A DNA stretch of 64,000 nt from Aquabacterium sp. NJ1 (lineage in GTDB: Bacteria > Pseudomonadota > Gammaproteobacteria > Burkholderiales > Burkholderiaceae_C): positions 2,666,001 to 2,730,000 of the forward strand of contig NZ_JRKM01000001.1 of NCBI RefSeq assembly GCF_000768065.1, written 5' to 3'. The notes under the pieces are model-generated. The model made no database searches. It was not told the origin of the DNA and was given only the letters and a program-made list of their open reading frames with translations. Both the position numbers and the translations under genes were made by a program. Below are positions 25,225 through 34,271 of the stretch, piece by piece (position 1 is the stretch's first letter; each line of letters opens with the position of its first letter).

Positions 25225-27983
25225 TGGCTCAGGCGCCCCTTCCAGCCTCATCACCAGCCGGACAGCAAGCCACCACGCTGCCTTCCCTCAAGCGTGCGCC
25301 CCTGGCCACGGGTGAAGACCCGCGCGCCCTGTTCAACGAAGGCCTGGCCCACCTGCGCGAGCTGGCCGGCCTGAGCTGGACGGACCACAACCTCCACGAC
25401 CCCGGCATCACCACGCTGGAGATGCTCAGCCTGGCCCTGGCCGAGCTGGGCTTCAAGGCTGGCACCCCGATCGTCGACTGGCTGGCCGAACCGCGTGACC
25501 CGCTCACGGGCATCACCCCTGATCTGGCACAGCAGTTCTTCCAGGCCCGCGAGGTGCTGCCCAACCGGCCCTTCACCCGGCTGGACTGGCGCAAGCTGCT
25601 GATCGACCTGGACGGCGTGAAGAACGCCTGGGTGTATCCCGAGCCCGCCATGCTTCTGTACGCCGACCTGGTGGCCCGCGAGCTGGCCTATGTGCCGCCT
25701 GCACACGGTCACAGCCAGCCCGTGGCGCTGCAAGGCCTGTACCGCGTGAAGGTGGACTTCATGGACCACATCACCACCCAGGCCGATCGCGACACGGTGC
25801 TCCGGCGCGTGCACGAGGCGCTGCAGGCCAAGCGCAACCTGTGCGAAGACTTCGTGGCCATCGAGCCCGTGCCGGTGCAGTACTTCGCCCTGTGCGCCGA
25901 GGTGGACCTGGACGTGCACGCCGATGTGACCGAGGCCGCCGCGCAATGGCTGTTCGTGGCCGAGCAGGCCCTGGCGCCCATGGTGCCCAGCTACAGCCTG
26001 GCGCAGATGCGCCAGCGTGTGTCCGCCAGCGGTGAGCCTTATCGCATCGACGAGATCTTCGACGGCCCTCTGCTGCAAAACGGTTTCATCGACGAACGTG
26101 ACCTGCTGGCCTCCGAGCTGCCCGAGGTGCTGCGCCTGTCCGACCTCATCGGCCGCCTGATGGACGTGCCCGGTCTGCGTGCCATCACCGACATCACGCT
26201 CAACCCGCTGGATGCCGATGGCTTTCCGCAGTCCGTGCCCAACCCCTGGCAGGTGCCGGTCTTGCCTGGCCACATGCCCCGCCTGGCCCTGTATGCCCGC
26301 CAGCCTGTGGGCCGCCTGGTGATGCGCAAGCGCGGCACACCCGTGTCCACCTGGAACATGGACGCCGTGCCCGTCGCCGTGCAAGCCCGCCTGAACGCCC
26401 TGCGCGAAGCCGCCCGCCAGTCGGTGGAGACCGACCAGCAAGACACCCCCGCCGTGCCCCAAGGCCAATGGCGGGACCTGGCCGCCTGCCGCAGCATCCA
26501 GCGCGACTTCCCCGAGCTGTATGGCCTGGGCCCCATCGGCCTGCCCCGCACGGCCGATGAGCGCCTCAAGGCCCAGCAACTGCAGTGGCGCGCCTACCTG
26601 ATGCTGTTCGACCAGCAACTCGCCAATGACGCCGCCCAGATGGCGCAAGCGCCCGCGCTGCTGTCGGTCCAGCCGGATGCCTTGCGTGCGCAAGCCGAGC
26701 GCCTGCGCGATGCCGGCACCCCGGTGCACGCGCTGCAGGCCCAGCCCGTGCAGGACGACTTCATCAACCGCAGCCAGCTGTTCGCGCAAGACCTGTCCGC
26801 TCAGCAACTGGCCGATGTGATCGAAGCGCCCGATCAAGCCCTGGCCCGCCGCGACAGCCTGTACAACCACCTGCTGGCCCGCATCGGCGAGGACTTCTCG
26901 ACCTACGCCTCCATCATGGCCTCGGTGTTTGGTGACGAAAGCCGCGAGGTGCTCGCCGACAAGGCCGACTTCCTGGCCCAGGCGCCTGCGCTGAGTGCCA
27001 ACCGCGCCGGCGCCTACCACCAGCAAGCCGACGCCTTGCACGGCGCCTGGAACAGCGACAACGTCAGCGGCCTGGAGCGCCGCATCGCGGCCCTGCTGGG
27101 CATCAACGATTTCAGCCGCCGCAACCTGGCGACCGTGTCGTACGACGCCTATGCCGAGATCGACAAGACGCCCAACGACGAGTTCCGTTACCGCGTGGTG
27201 CATGGCGTCACCGACAAGATCCTGCTGTCGTCCACCACGCACTACCAGACCCCGCAGGAAGCCCAAGCCCAGATGATCCGCGCCATCACCGCCGCGCAGG
27301 ACCTGGGGCACTACCGCTGGCACCAGGGCAAGGATGGGCAGTACTACTTCCGCGTCGTGGCCCCGGGTGACGAGACCACCGTGCTGGGCCGCCGCAACCA
27401 GGGCTTTGACAACGAAGAGGATCTGCAGGCCGCCATGCGCGAGCTGCGTGATTACCTGATCGCGCGCTACAGCGGCGAGGGCCTGTACGTGCTCGAAGGC
27501 CTCTTGCTGCGGCCCATGGCGGCGGGCGACCCGCTCATGCCCATCTGCCTGGACAACGACTGCAGCGATTGCGCGGATGCCGACCCCTACTCCTGGCGCC
27601 TGTTCATCGTGATGCCCGCTTACGCCGGTCGCTTCCAGCACATGCCGTTTCGCGAGTTCGCCGAGCGGGTCATCCGCGCCGAGGTGCCCGCCCACATCAT
27701 GCCCCGCATCTGCTGGGTTGGCAGCGACGACATGGCCCGCTTCGAAGGCGCCTACCGCGACTGGATCAATGTGCAGGCCGGTGTGACACGCGCCGAGCGG
27801 GCCGCCAAGCTGGCTGCGCTCATCGCCGTCTTGCGCACCATCAAGAGCATCTACCCCCAACGCACCCTGTACGACTGCGCGGCAGAAGTCACCCCGAAGG
27901 CCCCCTTCGTCCTGGGCAGCACCGCGCTGGGCAGCGTTCAACAAATCCACACGTCAGACCCCAAGGAGACGGACCATGGCTGA
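25224..27983 (+). CDS. eCIS baseplate protein J-like 2 (Afp12-like)
   Basis: 919 residues. The N-terminal SWTDHNLHDPGITTLEMLSL followed by ALAELGF is diagnostic of Afp12-like baseplate wedge proteins. AGGAGG lies 7 nt before the ATG that overlaps the previous stop, which decides between this and a GTG one codon upstream. It probably pairs with the preceding protein in each wedge. It overlaps the next gene by 8 bp. Confidence 0.85.
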   Translation: MAQAPLPASSPAGQQATTLPSLKRAPLATGEDPRALFNEGLAHLRELAGLSWTDHNLHDPGITTLEMLSLALAELGFKAGTPIVDWLAEPRDPLTGITPDLAQQFFQAREVLPNRPFTRLDWRKLLIDLDGVKNAWVYPEPAMLLYADLVARELAYVPPAHGHSQPVALQGLYRVKVDFMDHITTQADRDTVLRRVHEALQAKRNLCEDFVAIEPVPVQYFALCAEVDLDVHADVTEAAAQWLFVAEQALAPMVPSYSLAQMRQRVSASGEPYRIDEIFDGPLLQNGFIDERDLLASELPEVLRLSDLIGRLMDVPGLRAITDITLNPLDADGFPQSVPNPWQVPVLPGHMPRLALYARQPVGRLVMRKRGTPVSTWNMDAVPVAVQARLNALREAARQSVETDQQDTPAVPQGQWRDLAACRSIQRDFPELYGLGPIGLPRTADERLKAQQLQWRAYLMLFDQQLANDAAQMAQAPALLSVQPDALRAQAERLRDAGTPVHALQAQPVQDDFINRSQLFAQDLSAQQLADVIEAPDQALARRDSLYNHLLARIGEDFSTYASIMASVFGDESREVLADKADFLAQAPALSANRAGAYHQQADALHGAWNSDNVSGLERRIAALLGINDFSRRNLATVSYDAYAEIDKTPNDEFRYRVVHGVTDKILLSSTTHYQTPQEAQAQMIRAITAAQDLGHYRWHQGKDGQYYFRVVAPGDETTVLGRRNQGFDNEEDLQAAMRELRDYLIARYSGEGLYVLEGLLLRPMAAGDPLMPICLDNDCSDCADADPYSWRLFIVMPAYAGRFQHMPFREFAERVIRAEVPAHIMPRICWVGSDDMARFEGAYRDWINVQAGVTRAERAAKLAALIAVLRTIKSIYPQRTLYDCAAEVTPKAPFVLGSTALGSVQQIHTSDPKETDHG

Positions 27984-30765
27984 TCCGATCAAGGTCCTGC
28001 AACTGCTGGGCAGCGCCCCGGTGAACACCTACACCGTCTTCGAGCGCGACCAGGTGCTCACCCACAGCCAGCTCAACGAGCTGGGCCTCTACCTCAACCA
28101 GCAAGAGCGCCTGACCCGCACCAACCTCATCGGCGTGGGCCTGGTCAGTGGCCTGAACGTGGTGCCGGATGACAGCGGCATCAGCATCACACCCGGCCTG
28201 GGCGTCACCACCGATGGCGACCTGGTCGTGTGGCCCCAGGCCGTGCGCTTCACGCACAGCAAGCCGTACGACAACAAGCAGCCCCTGTACGCGCCCTTCT
28301 ACCCCGATGGCAAGACCCTCATCAAACTGCTGGAGCTGACCGACGACCAGGACCCGCTGGGCACCGCCTTGCCCACGCCCGCCAACGCGCAGGACTGGGC
28401 CGTGATCCTGCTGGCCGAGACCACCGAGGTGGACCCGGACCTGTGCATCGGCGACAACTGCGACAACCTCGGCCGCCGCGCCACGGCCAAGCTGCGCGTG
28501 CTGCTGGCCCAGCCCGAAGACGCCAAGGCCCTGCGCGACACCTTCAAGCCCGTGAGCGAGCGGGCGCGCGCCCTGCCGGACCTGCTGGCCACGCGGCCCA
28601 AGCTGAGCGCCAGCATGGTCAACACGGCCTTGTTCATGGCCAGCTACCGCGACGCCTGCACCGAGGTGCTCAACAGCCTCAACGATGCGCTCAAGCAGTT
28701 CGGCACCGATTTCGCCCCCGAGCTGCAAACCCTGTTCGGCCTCAACCCGGTGGACGCCTGGCAGCTGCGCCTCAAGGACATCCACGGCCAGATCCGCATC
28801 GGCAACGCCCAGCTCACCTACGGCTTCTTCAAGGACATGGTGGACACCTGGAACGCCATGGTGGACGCCTTGCTGGACACCACGGCCATCCTGCTGCCCG
28901 GTGCGTCGGCCTTCCCCAAACACCTGCTGCTGGGCCGCGTGCGTGACCCGGCCGACCTTCGCACCGCCTTCTTCCCCTCCGTGGCCGACACCGGTGCGCG
29001 CGAGGCCGCGGCCCGCGCTGGTTTCCTGGTGCGCAAGCTGCAAGCGCAGATGGACCACTTCATCGTGCCCGATGACAGCACCGTGCGCGTCACACCCAGC
29101 ATGGGTGAAGAGGTGGCGCTGGAGGAGCGCGCCATCCCCTGGTATTACAAGCCTGACATCAGCACACAGTGGAACTTCCGCCTCAGCCAGCGCCAGCAGG
29201 CCGATGCCAACCTGGGTTACCGCGCCACCGACTACGGCGGCACCGCCCGCGCCCGCAACCCCCTGGGCAGCAGCATTGCGGGCTACGAGATGTTCCGCGT
29301 CGAAGGCCACCTGGGCCGCGAGGTGGGCCAGGTGCGCGAGGAGTTGAAGACGCTGGTGGCCGACAACAACCTGCCCTTCAAGGTGCACGCGGTGCTGGCC
29401 CACAACCTGCGCAAGTTCATCCGCATCCGCCCGCAGATCCGCTACACCGACCTGCACCGCTTCCACTACCTGCTGCGCCAGGACGTGGCCGTGCGGCTGG
29501 ACGAAAGCAAGACCTTCACGGCGCGCTTTTCCGACAACGTGCAGGAGGCCGTGCAGAAGAAGACCATCCCCGATCAGGTGAGTGAGCTCAGCTCGGTCAC
29601 GCAGGCGGTCGAGACCGTGCGCAGCGACATCGGCAGCCTCACGGCCCGCGCGCTGCCTGCGCTCAACCAGACCCGTTACACCGGCTACCAGCAAGAGACG
29701 CAAACCAGCGCCTGGAACGAGAACCTGGGCAGCAAGCTGCAGACCCTGGGTGACGTGCGCAGCAAGCTCGGTGAGGTGGCGCGCAACGACATCGTCTCGC
29801 CCATCGACTCGCTGATCCAGACCACGCACCCGCTGTGGCTCAACTGGCTGGACGACCTCATCGCCGCCCGCGACGAACGCGAGGACGACAAGCTGCTGCT
29901 GTCGCGCTTCGTGAGCGACCACCCCGCGCTGGACCACCTGGGCGGCACCTGGCGCGGTGGCACCCTGGTGCTGCTGTACGACGACGCCGGCACGGTGGTG
30001 GGGGACTTTGCCTTGCCTTATCCGTATGAAGAGGTGGACGAGCCCGAGCCCGAAGAACCGCCGCTGCGCCGCCCGCCGTTGCTGCGCCCACCCATCGCGG
30101 ACATCCGCCCCATCGGCATCGTGCGCCCCATCAAGCTGGACCTCGACACCATGGTCACCGCCCAGATCGGCTCGCAGTTCGCCATCACCAGCAAGGCCTT
30201 GAGCGACAGGATCGAGGCGTCCACCAAACAGTTCGACGAGAAGATCCAGGCGGTCAATGTGGATGTGGACAACCGCCTCAAGCTGCAGTCGTCCAGCGTG
30301 GAAGGCCTGGTCAAGGGCGCCTTCAGCACCAAGGAGGCCACGGCCGCCGGCGTGGTGGGTTCGGGCAAGCTGATCGCCACAGGCGACACCCTGCTCGACC
30401 AGCTCGCGCAGGACGTGGACTACAAGCGCCAGCGCGTGCAAGGCCTGATCGACCTGGCCAGCCGCACCGACATCAGCACCGAAGAACGCAGCAAGGCGCA
30501 AAGCATGCTGAGCAAGGCACAAGGCGAACTGGGCACGGCCGTGGGTGATGCCGCCGAGCACGTGGTGCTGAGCAAGACCAACACCGCATCGGGCGCGGGG
30601 GCGGGCGTGGCGGCCATCCTGGCGCAAAGCACCATGCTGGTGTCGGATGCCGCCGCCTCCAGGACCTTGACGACCAAGCTGGGCAGCCTGCAGACCAGCG
30701 CGGGTGACACCTCGCAAAAGGTGTTGATCGGCACACTGCAGAACCTGGGCAGCCTGCGGGGTTGA
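27976..30765 (+). CDS. Large eCIS protein of unknown function (Afp13 position)
   Basis: 929 residues. The N-terminus (LTHSQLNELGLYLNQQERLT, then IGVGLVSGLNV and SITPGLGVTTDGDLVVW) resembles the N-terminal domain of phage/eCIS appendage proteins. The middle is helical. An acidic Pro-rich linker (EEVDEPEPEEPPLRRPPLL) near residues 683-700 leads to a helical Ser/Thr/Ala-rich C-terminus, possibly coiled coil. In Afp/PVC this slot encodes the receptor-binding fibre, but no fibre-like β-repeats are seen. It could be a fibre substitute or a cargo-related protein. Confidence 0.75.
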   Translation: MADPIKVLQLLGSAPVNTYTVFERDQVLTHSQLNELGLYLNQQERLTRTNLIGVGLVSGLNVVPDDSGISITPGLGVTTDGDLVVWPQAVRFTHSKPYDNKQPLYAPFYPDGKTLIKLLELTDDQDPLGTALPTPANAQDWAVILLAETTEVDPDLCIGDNCDNLGRRATAKLRVLLAQPEDAKALRDTFKPVSERARALPDLLATRPKLSASMVNTALFMASYRDACTEVLNSLNDALKQFGTDFAPELQTLFGLNPVDAWQLRLKDIHGQIRIGNAQLTYGFFKDMVDTWNAMVDALLDTTAILLPGASAFPKHLLLGRVRDPADLRTAFFPSVADTGAREAAARAGFLVRKLQAQMDHFIVPDDSTVRVTPSMGEEVALEERAIPWYYKPDISTQWNFRLSQRQQADANLGYRATDYGGTARARNPLGSSIAGYEMFRVEGHLGREVGQVREELKTLVADNNLPFKVHAVLAHNLRKFIRIRPQIRYTDLHRFHYLLRQDVAVRLDESKTFTARFSDNVQEAVQKKTIPDQVSELSSVTQAVETVRSDIGSLTARALPALNQTRYTGYQQETQTSAWNENLGSKLQTLGDVRSKLGEVARNDIVSPIDSLIQTTHPLWLNWLDDLIAARDEREDDKLLLSRFVSDHPALDHLGGTWRGGTLVLLYDDAGTVVGDFALPYPYEEVDEPEPEEPPLRRPPLLRPPIADIRPIGIVRPIKLDLDTMVTAQIGSQFAITSKALSDRIEASTKQFDEKIQAVNVDVDNRLKLQSSSVEGLVKGAFSTKEATAAGVVGSGKLIATGDTLLDQLAQDVDYKRQRVQGLIDLASRTDISTEERSKAQSMLSKAQGELGTAVGDAAEHVVLSKTNTASGAGAGVAAILAQSTMLVSDAAASRTLTTKLGSLQTSAGDTSQKVLIGTLQNLGSLRG

Positions 30766-30794
30766 GGCCAAGGACCCAGACAAAAGGCTGAGCC

Positions 30795-32858
30795 ATGCAG
30801 GACCCCATCCCTCACCGCATCCGTCGCTTGCGCTGGCAGGTTCGCACCCCGAGCGCGGACACGGCGCTGGCTGTGCGCAGCAGCTTGCGCGAATGGCTGC
30901 CCGACATCGAGGCTGCGCTGGATGCGGCCCTCGGCCAGCACGGTGGCGGCGGCGAGGTGCGCCACCTCGCGTCCCTGAACCTGAATCTGCAATTGCCGAC
31001 CACGTTTTCGCAGCAGGACTTGATGCGCGAGCTGGGCACGGCCCTGGGCCAGGCCTTGCACGATGCGGCCGGTGACATGACCGAGCCGGATCTGAGTCCG
31101 GTCAACAGGGGCGATCAGGGGGATCCAGCAAGACAAGGCCGAGCAGGGGCGGGCAGCGGCCACCGCGCGCCCTTGTTGTGCGCCTTGCAACTGGCCCGTC
31201 TGCAAGCGCCACTGGCCTTGCGCGAGGCCTTGATGGCCGCGGGTCAAGCGCCACGCCAGGATGGCTGGTGCGAGCTGAACTGGCTGGGCCAGACCTGGCC
31301 CGTGCGTGCAGCCGATGTGGTCCATTGGCTGGTGTGGCTGGCTGGTGGCGATACCCACACGACCTGGCCCACCGACGGCGCATCGGGCATGGGCCGCGCC
31401 GGCCCCGGGCTGGCGACCCATGCCCACGAGGGCCCGGCCGCGCCTTCATCCACGGTGCCACGTGATGCGGGCCAGGCGCCGCTGCGGAGCGCCAACACGG
31501 CGCAGCCAACGGCCACAACATCCACCAAGGTATCCACCAACGCAGCCAGCCAGGCCGACGGTCCGCCCGTCGCATCACCGCTCACCCCATCAGGCTTCCA
31601 GCAAGGCCAGGCCCAGCTGCTGCACTACCTGCGCACGGGCCAATTCGACTGGGTGCTGGCCGGCCTGCCCACCGATCAGGCGCTGGCCGCCTTGCGGGAT
31701 GCCGCCAGCCTGTGGGTCGACTGGGGCCTGGTCCCTGACGCTTTGCCGGCGGGCGCTGCCCTGGCCGCACGCCTGGGCGCCTTGAGTCGCTGGCTGGCCC
31801 TGTTGTCCGCCGATCAACGGCGCGCCGTGCAACAGCACCAGGCCCGCACCCCAGCCCAGATCGGCCCGGGCCCTGACACGGCCGCACCCCGGCACAGCCT
31901 GGCCCAGTTGTGGCCAGGCCTGCTGCAGGTGCTGGCAGACGGTGGCCCCACCGTTCGCGCAGACAGCCTGCACGCCCAGGCCCTGTGGCTGGACTGGCTG
32001 GCCGCTGGCGGCACGGCGATGGACGCTACGCACACCCGGCAGTGGCTGAACCAGGCCTTGCCTTGGGTCGATGCGCTGCGCCAGCAAGGTCCCTCCAGCG
32101 ATGTCTGGCAAGCCTTGCTGGCCCTGGACGGCGCCTCGGCGTTTGCACAAGGCGACGCGGGGCCTGGGCCTCATGTGGGCATCGTCATCCAGGCTGATGC
32201 GCAGCGGGGGGCGGTACCTGCTGCCTCCGCCTCCACCCATGCTCCCGCTGCGCGTGGCCCCCTTGCCCATGACAGCCAGGCCAGGCCCCTCACCGCGCCC
32301 ATGCTGCCCGCCCGCGAGCCGACCACCAGCACCGGCCAGATCGTGTCGCAAGCCGGCCTGGTGCTGCTGCATGCCTACCTGCCTCGCTGCCTGGATGTGC
32401 TGGGCCTGTATCCCAGCGGCCAGCGTGGCCCCCTGGCCGACCACCTCTGGCCACGTGCCGCCGCCGTGTTGCACTGGCTGGCCACGGGCCAGGACGGCGC
32501 ACTCGAATGCGAGCTGGGCCTGATCAAGCCCCTGCTGGGCCGCCGTGATCAGCATGATGAACACGACGCGCTGAGCCACGGCCTGCCCACCTTGCTGCCG
32601 CACGAACGCGAAGAGGCCGATGCCCTGCTGCGCGCCGTGCTGGGCCACTGGCGCGCACTCAAAGGCACCAGCGTGGCCGGCCTGCGCGAGAGCTTCCTGC
32701 AACGCCGCGGCTGGCTTGAAGCCCGGGGCGGCGCCAGCTTGCTGCGCGTCGAGCCTGCGCCTTACGATGTGCTGCTGGGCAGCCTGCCCTGGGGCATGAG
32801 CCTGGTGCGCCTGCCCTGGATGACCGCCCCCCTGCATGTGGAATGGAGCGCCCCATGA
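30795..32858 (+). CDS. eCIS tape measure protein (Afp14-like)
   Basis: 687 residues. The N-terminus (HRIRRLRWQVRTPSADTALA) and the C-terminus (GLVLLHAYLPRCLDVLGLYP, ECELGLIKPLLGRRDQHDEH, LRESFLQRRGWLEARGG, LLGSLPWGMSLVRLPWM) match contractile-injection-system tape measure proteins. A low-complexity Ala/Pro/Thr-rich linker (residues about 200-270) separates the ends. It sets tube length or organises the baseplate. The next gene starts by ATGA overlap. Confidence 0.88.
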   Translation: MQDPIPHRIRRLRWQVRTPSADTALAVRSSLREWLPDIEAALDAALGQHGGGGEVRHLASLNLNLQLPTTFSQQDLMRELGTALGQALHDAAGDMTEPDLSPVNRGDQGDPARQGRAGAGSGHRAPLLCALQLARLQAPLALREALMAAGQAPRQDGWCELNWLGQTWPVRAADVVHWLVWLAGGDTHTTWPTDGASGMGRAGPGLATHAHEGPAAPSSTVPRDAGQAPLRSANTAQPTATTSTKVSTNAASQADGPPVASPLTPSGFQQGQAQLLHYLRTGQFDWVLAGLPTDQALAALRDAASLWVDWGLVPDALPAGAALAARLGALSRWLALLSADQRRAVQQHQARTPAQIGPGPDTAAPRHSLAQLWPGLLQVLADGGPTVRADSLHAQALWLDWLAAGGTAMDATHTRQWLNQALPWVDALRQQGPSSDVWQALLALDGASAFAQGDAGPGPHVGIVIQADAQRGAVPAASASTHAPAARGPLAHDSQARPLTAPMLPAREPTTSTGQIVSQAGLVLLHAYLPRCLDVLGLYPSGQRGPLADHLWPRAAAVLHWLATGQDGALECELGLIKPLLGRRDQHDEHDALSHGLPTLLPHEREEADALLRAVLGHWRALKGTSVAGLRESFLQRRGWLEARGGASLLRVEPAPYDVLLGSLPWGMSLVRLPWMTAPLHVEWSAP

Positions 32859-34258
32859 AGCGTGACCTGTCCCGAACCTTGGCCGGTGCCGCCGCCCGCA
32901 CCATCGAGGCCGAGCTGGAGTGGTTGGCCAGCTGCCTGCAGGCGCGCCTGAGCAGCTACTTCGGCCAGCCGCCCTCCTCGCCGGCCTTGCCACAGGCCGG
33001 GTCGGCGCCCGCCCTGAACGGGCCCGACCGCGACCCCAACGGTGACCCCGATTGCCCCTACAGCGCCACCCTGCGCCACCTGGAGCTGGACGAGACCGAG
33101 CGCCTGCTGGTGGCGCTGGCACTGGCCCACCACCTGCGCCCGCAGCTGCTGGACGTGCTCAGCAGCCGCAACGAAGTGACCCAGCGCCCCTACACCGAGT
33201 TCGGCCTGGGCCAAGGCGCAGTCAGCGGCCAAGCCAACGCACCCACCGGCGAGACGGCCTGCTTCCTGCTCGCGGGTGACGACATGCCTGCGCGCCTGCA
33301 AGCCATCGCCCGCCTGGCACCCGAGGGCCGGCTGGCGCAACTGGGTGGCTCGGGCGTGTTGCGCCTGGCTGCACCCGCACCCGGCGAGCGCCCTTTGTCC
33401 GGTGCCTTGACCTTGTCACCCGGCTTCCTGGCCCAGGCCCTGCCCGGCTTGAGCCTGCTGACCCGGCCGGATCAGGACTTGCCAGCGCAACGCGTGCAGA
33501 CCACCCTGGCCTGGTCCGACCTGGTGCTGCCGGCGCCCACGCTGGAACAGCTTGATGACATCGGCCTGTGGCTCAACCATGGCCAGGCCCTGCTGCACGA
33601 ATGGGGCATGGCCCGCCGCATCGCGCCCGGTTATGTCTGCCTGTTCCATGGCCCCCCCGGTACCGGCAAGACCTTGTCGGCGGGGCTGTTGGGGCAACGC
33701 TGCGGGCGTGAAGTCTGGCGGGTCGACCTGTCGCAGGTGGTGTCCAAGTACATCGGCGAAACCGAGAAGAACCTGGGCCGCGTATTCGAGGCCGCCGAGC
33801 AGCACCAGTGGATCTTGTTCTTCGACGAGGCCGATGCCTTGTTCGGCAAACGCACCAGCGTGGCCGACGCGCACGATCGCTACGCCAACCAGGAGATCAG
33901 CTACCTGCTGCAACGCATCGAAGACTACGCCGGCGTGGTGATCCTGGCCTCCAACCTGCGGCACAACATCGACGATGCCTTCCTGCGGCGCTTCCAGTCG
34001 GTGCTGCACTTTGCGCTGCCGCGTGCGCCCGAACGCCTGCGCCTGTGGCGCGAAGCCTTCCCGCCCGTGGCCAAACTGGCACCCGATCTGGACCTGCCGC
34101 GCCTGGCCCAGCAGCACGAGATCTCGGGCGGCACCATCATGAACGTGGTGCGCTACGCCTGCCTGCGCGCCCTGGCCCGCGGCGACCAGACCGTGCGTGC
34201 GCAAGAGGTGGAAGAAGGCCTGCGCCGTGAACTGCTCAAGGAGGGCCGGTCGAGCTGA
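32855..34258 (+). CDS. eCIS AAA+ ATPase (Afp15-like)
   Basis: 467 residues. A Walker A (GPPGTGKT, about residue 266) and Walker B (ILFFDEADALF, about 322) are followed by sensor/arginine segments (DNIDDAFLRRFQSVLHFALP-type, here NIDDAFLRRFQSVLHFALP). Afp15/Pvc15-type ATPases are needed for stable particles or for cargo loading. An ATG four codons earlier is open, but the ATG in the ATGA overlap is preferred. Confidence 0.92.
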   Translation: MKRDLSRTLAGAAARTIEAELEWLASCLQARLSSYFGQPPSSPALPQAGSAPALNGPDRDPNGDPDCPYSATLRHLELDETERLLVALALAHHLRPQLLDVLSSRNEVTQRPYTEFGLGQGAVSGQANAPTGETACFLLAGDDMPARLQAIARLAPEGRLAQLGGSGVLRLAAPAPGERPLSGALTLSPGFLAQALPGLSLLTRPDQDLPAQRVQTTLAWSDLVLPAPTLEQLDDIGLWLNHGQALLHEWGMARRIAPGYVCLFHGPPGTGKTLSAGLLGQRCGREVWRVDLSQVVSKYIGETEKNLGRVFEAAEQHQWILFFDEADALFGKRTSVADAHDRYANQEISYLLQRIEDYAGVVILASNLRHNIDDAFLRRFQSVLHFALPRAPERLRLWREAFPPVAKLAPDLDLPRLAQQHEISGGTIMNVVRYACLRALARGDQTVRAQEVEEGLRRELLKEGRSS

Positions 34259-34271
34259 CCGGGCATCCACC

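Noticed and set aside
25251..30783. Very long open frames on the minus strand opposite the baseplate and unknown eCIS genes (899 and 964 codons)
   Set aside because: They mirror strongly coding, start-stop-coupled plus-strand genes. Their translations are His/Gln/Val/Gly/Ala-rich with no domain, as expected for antisense frames in GC-rich DNA.
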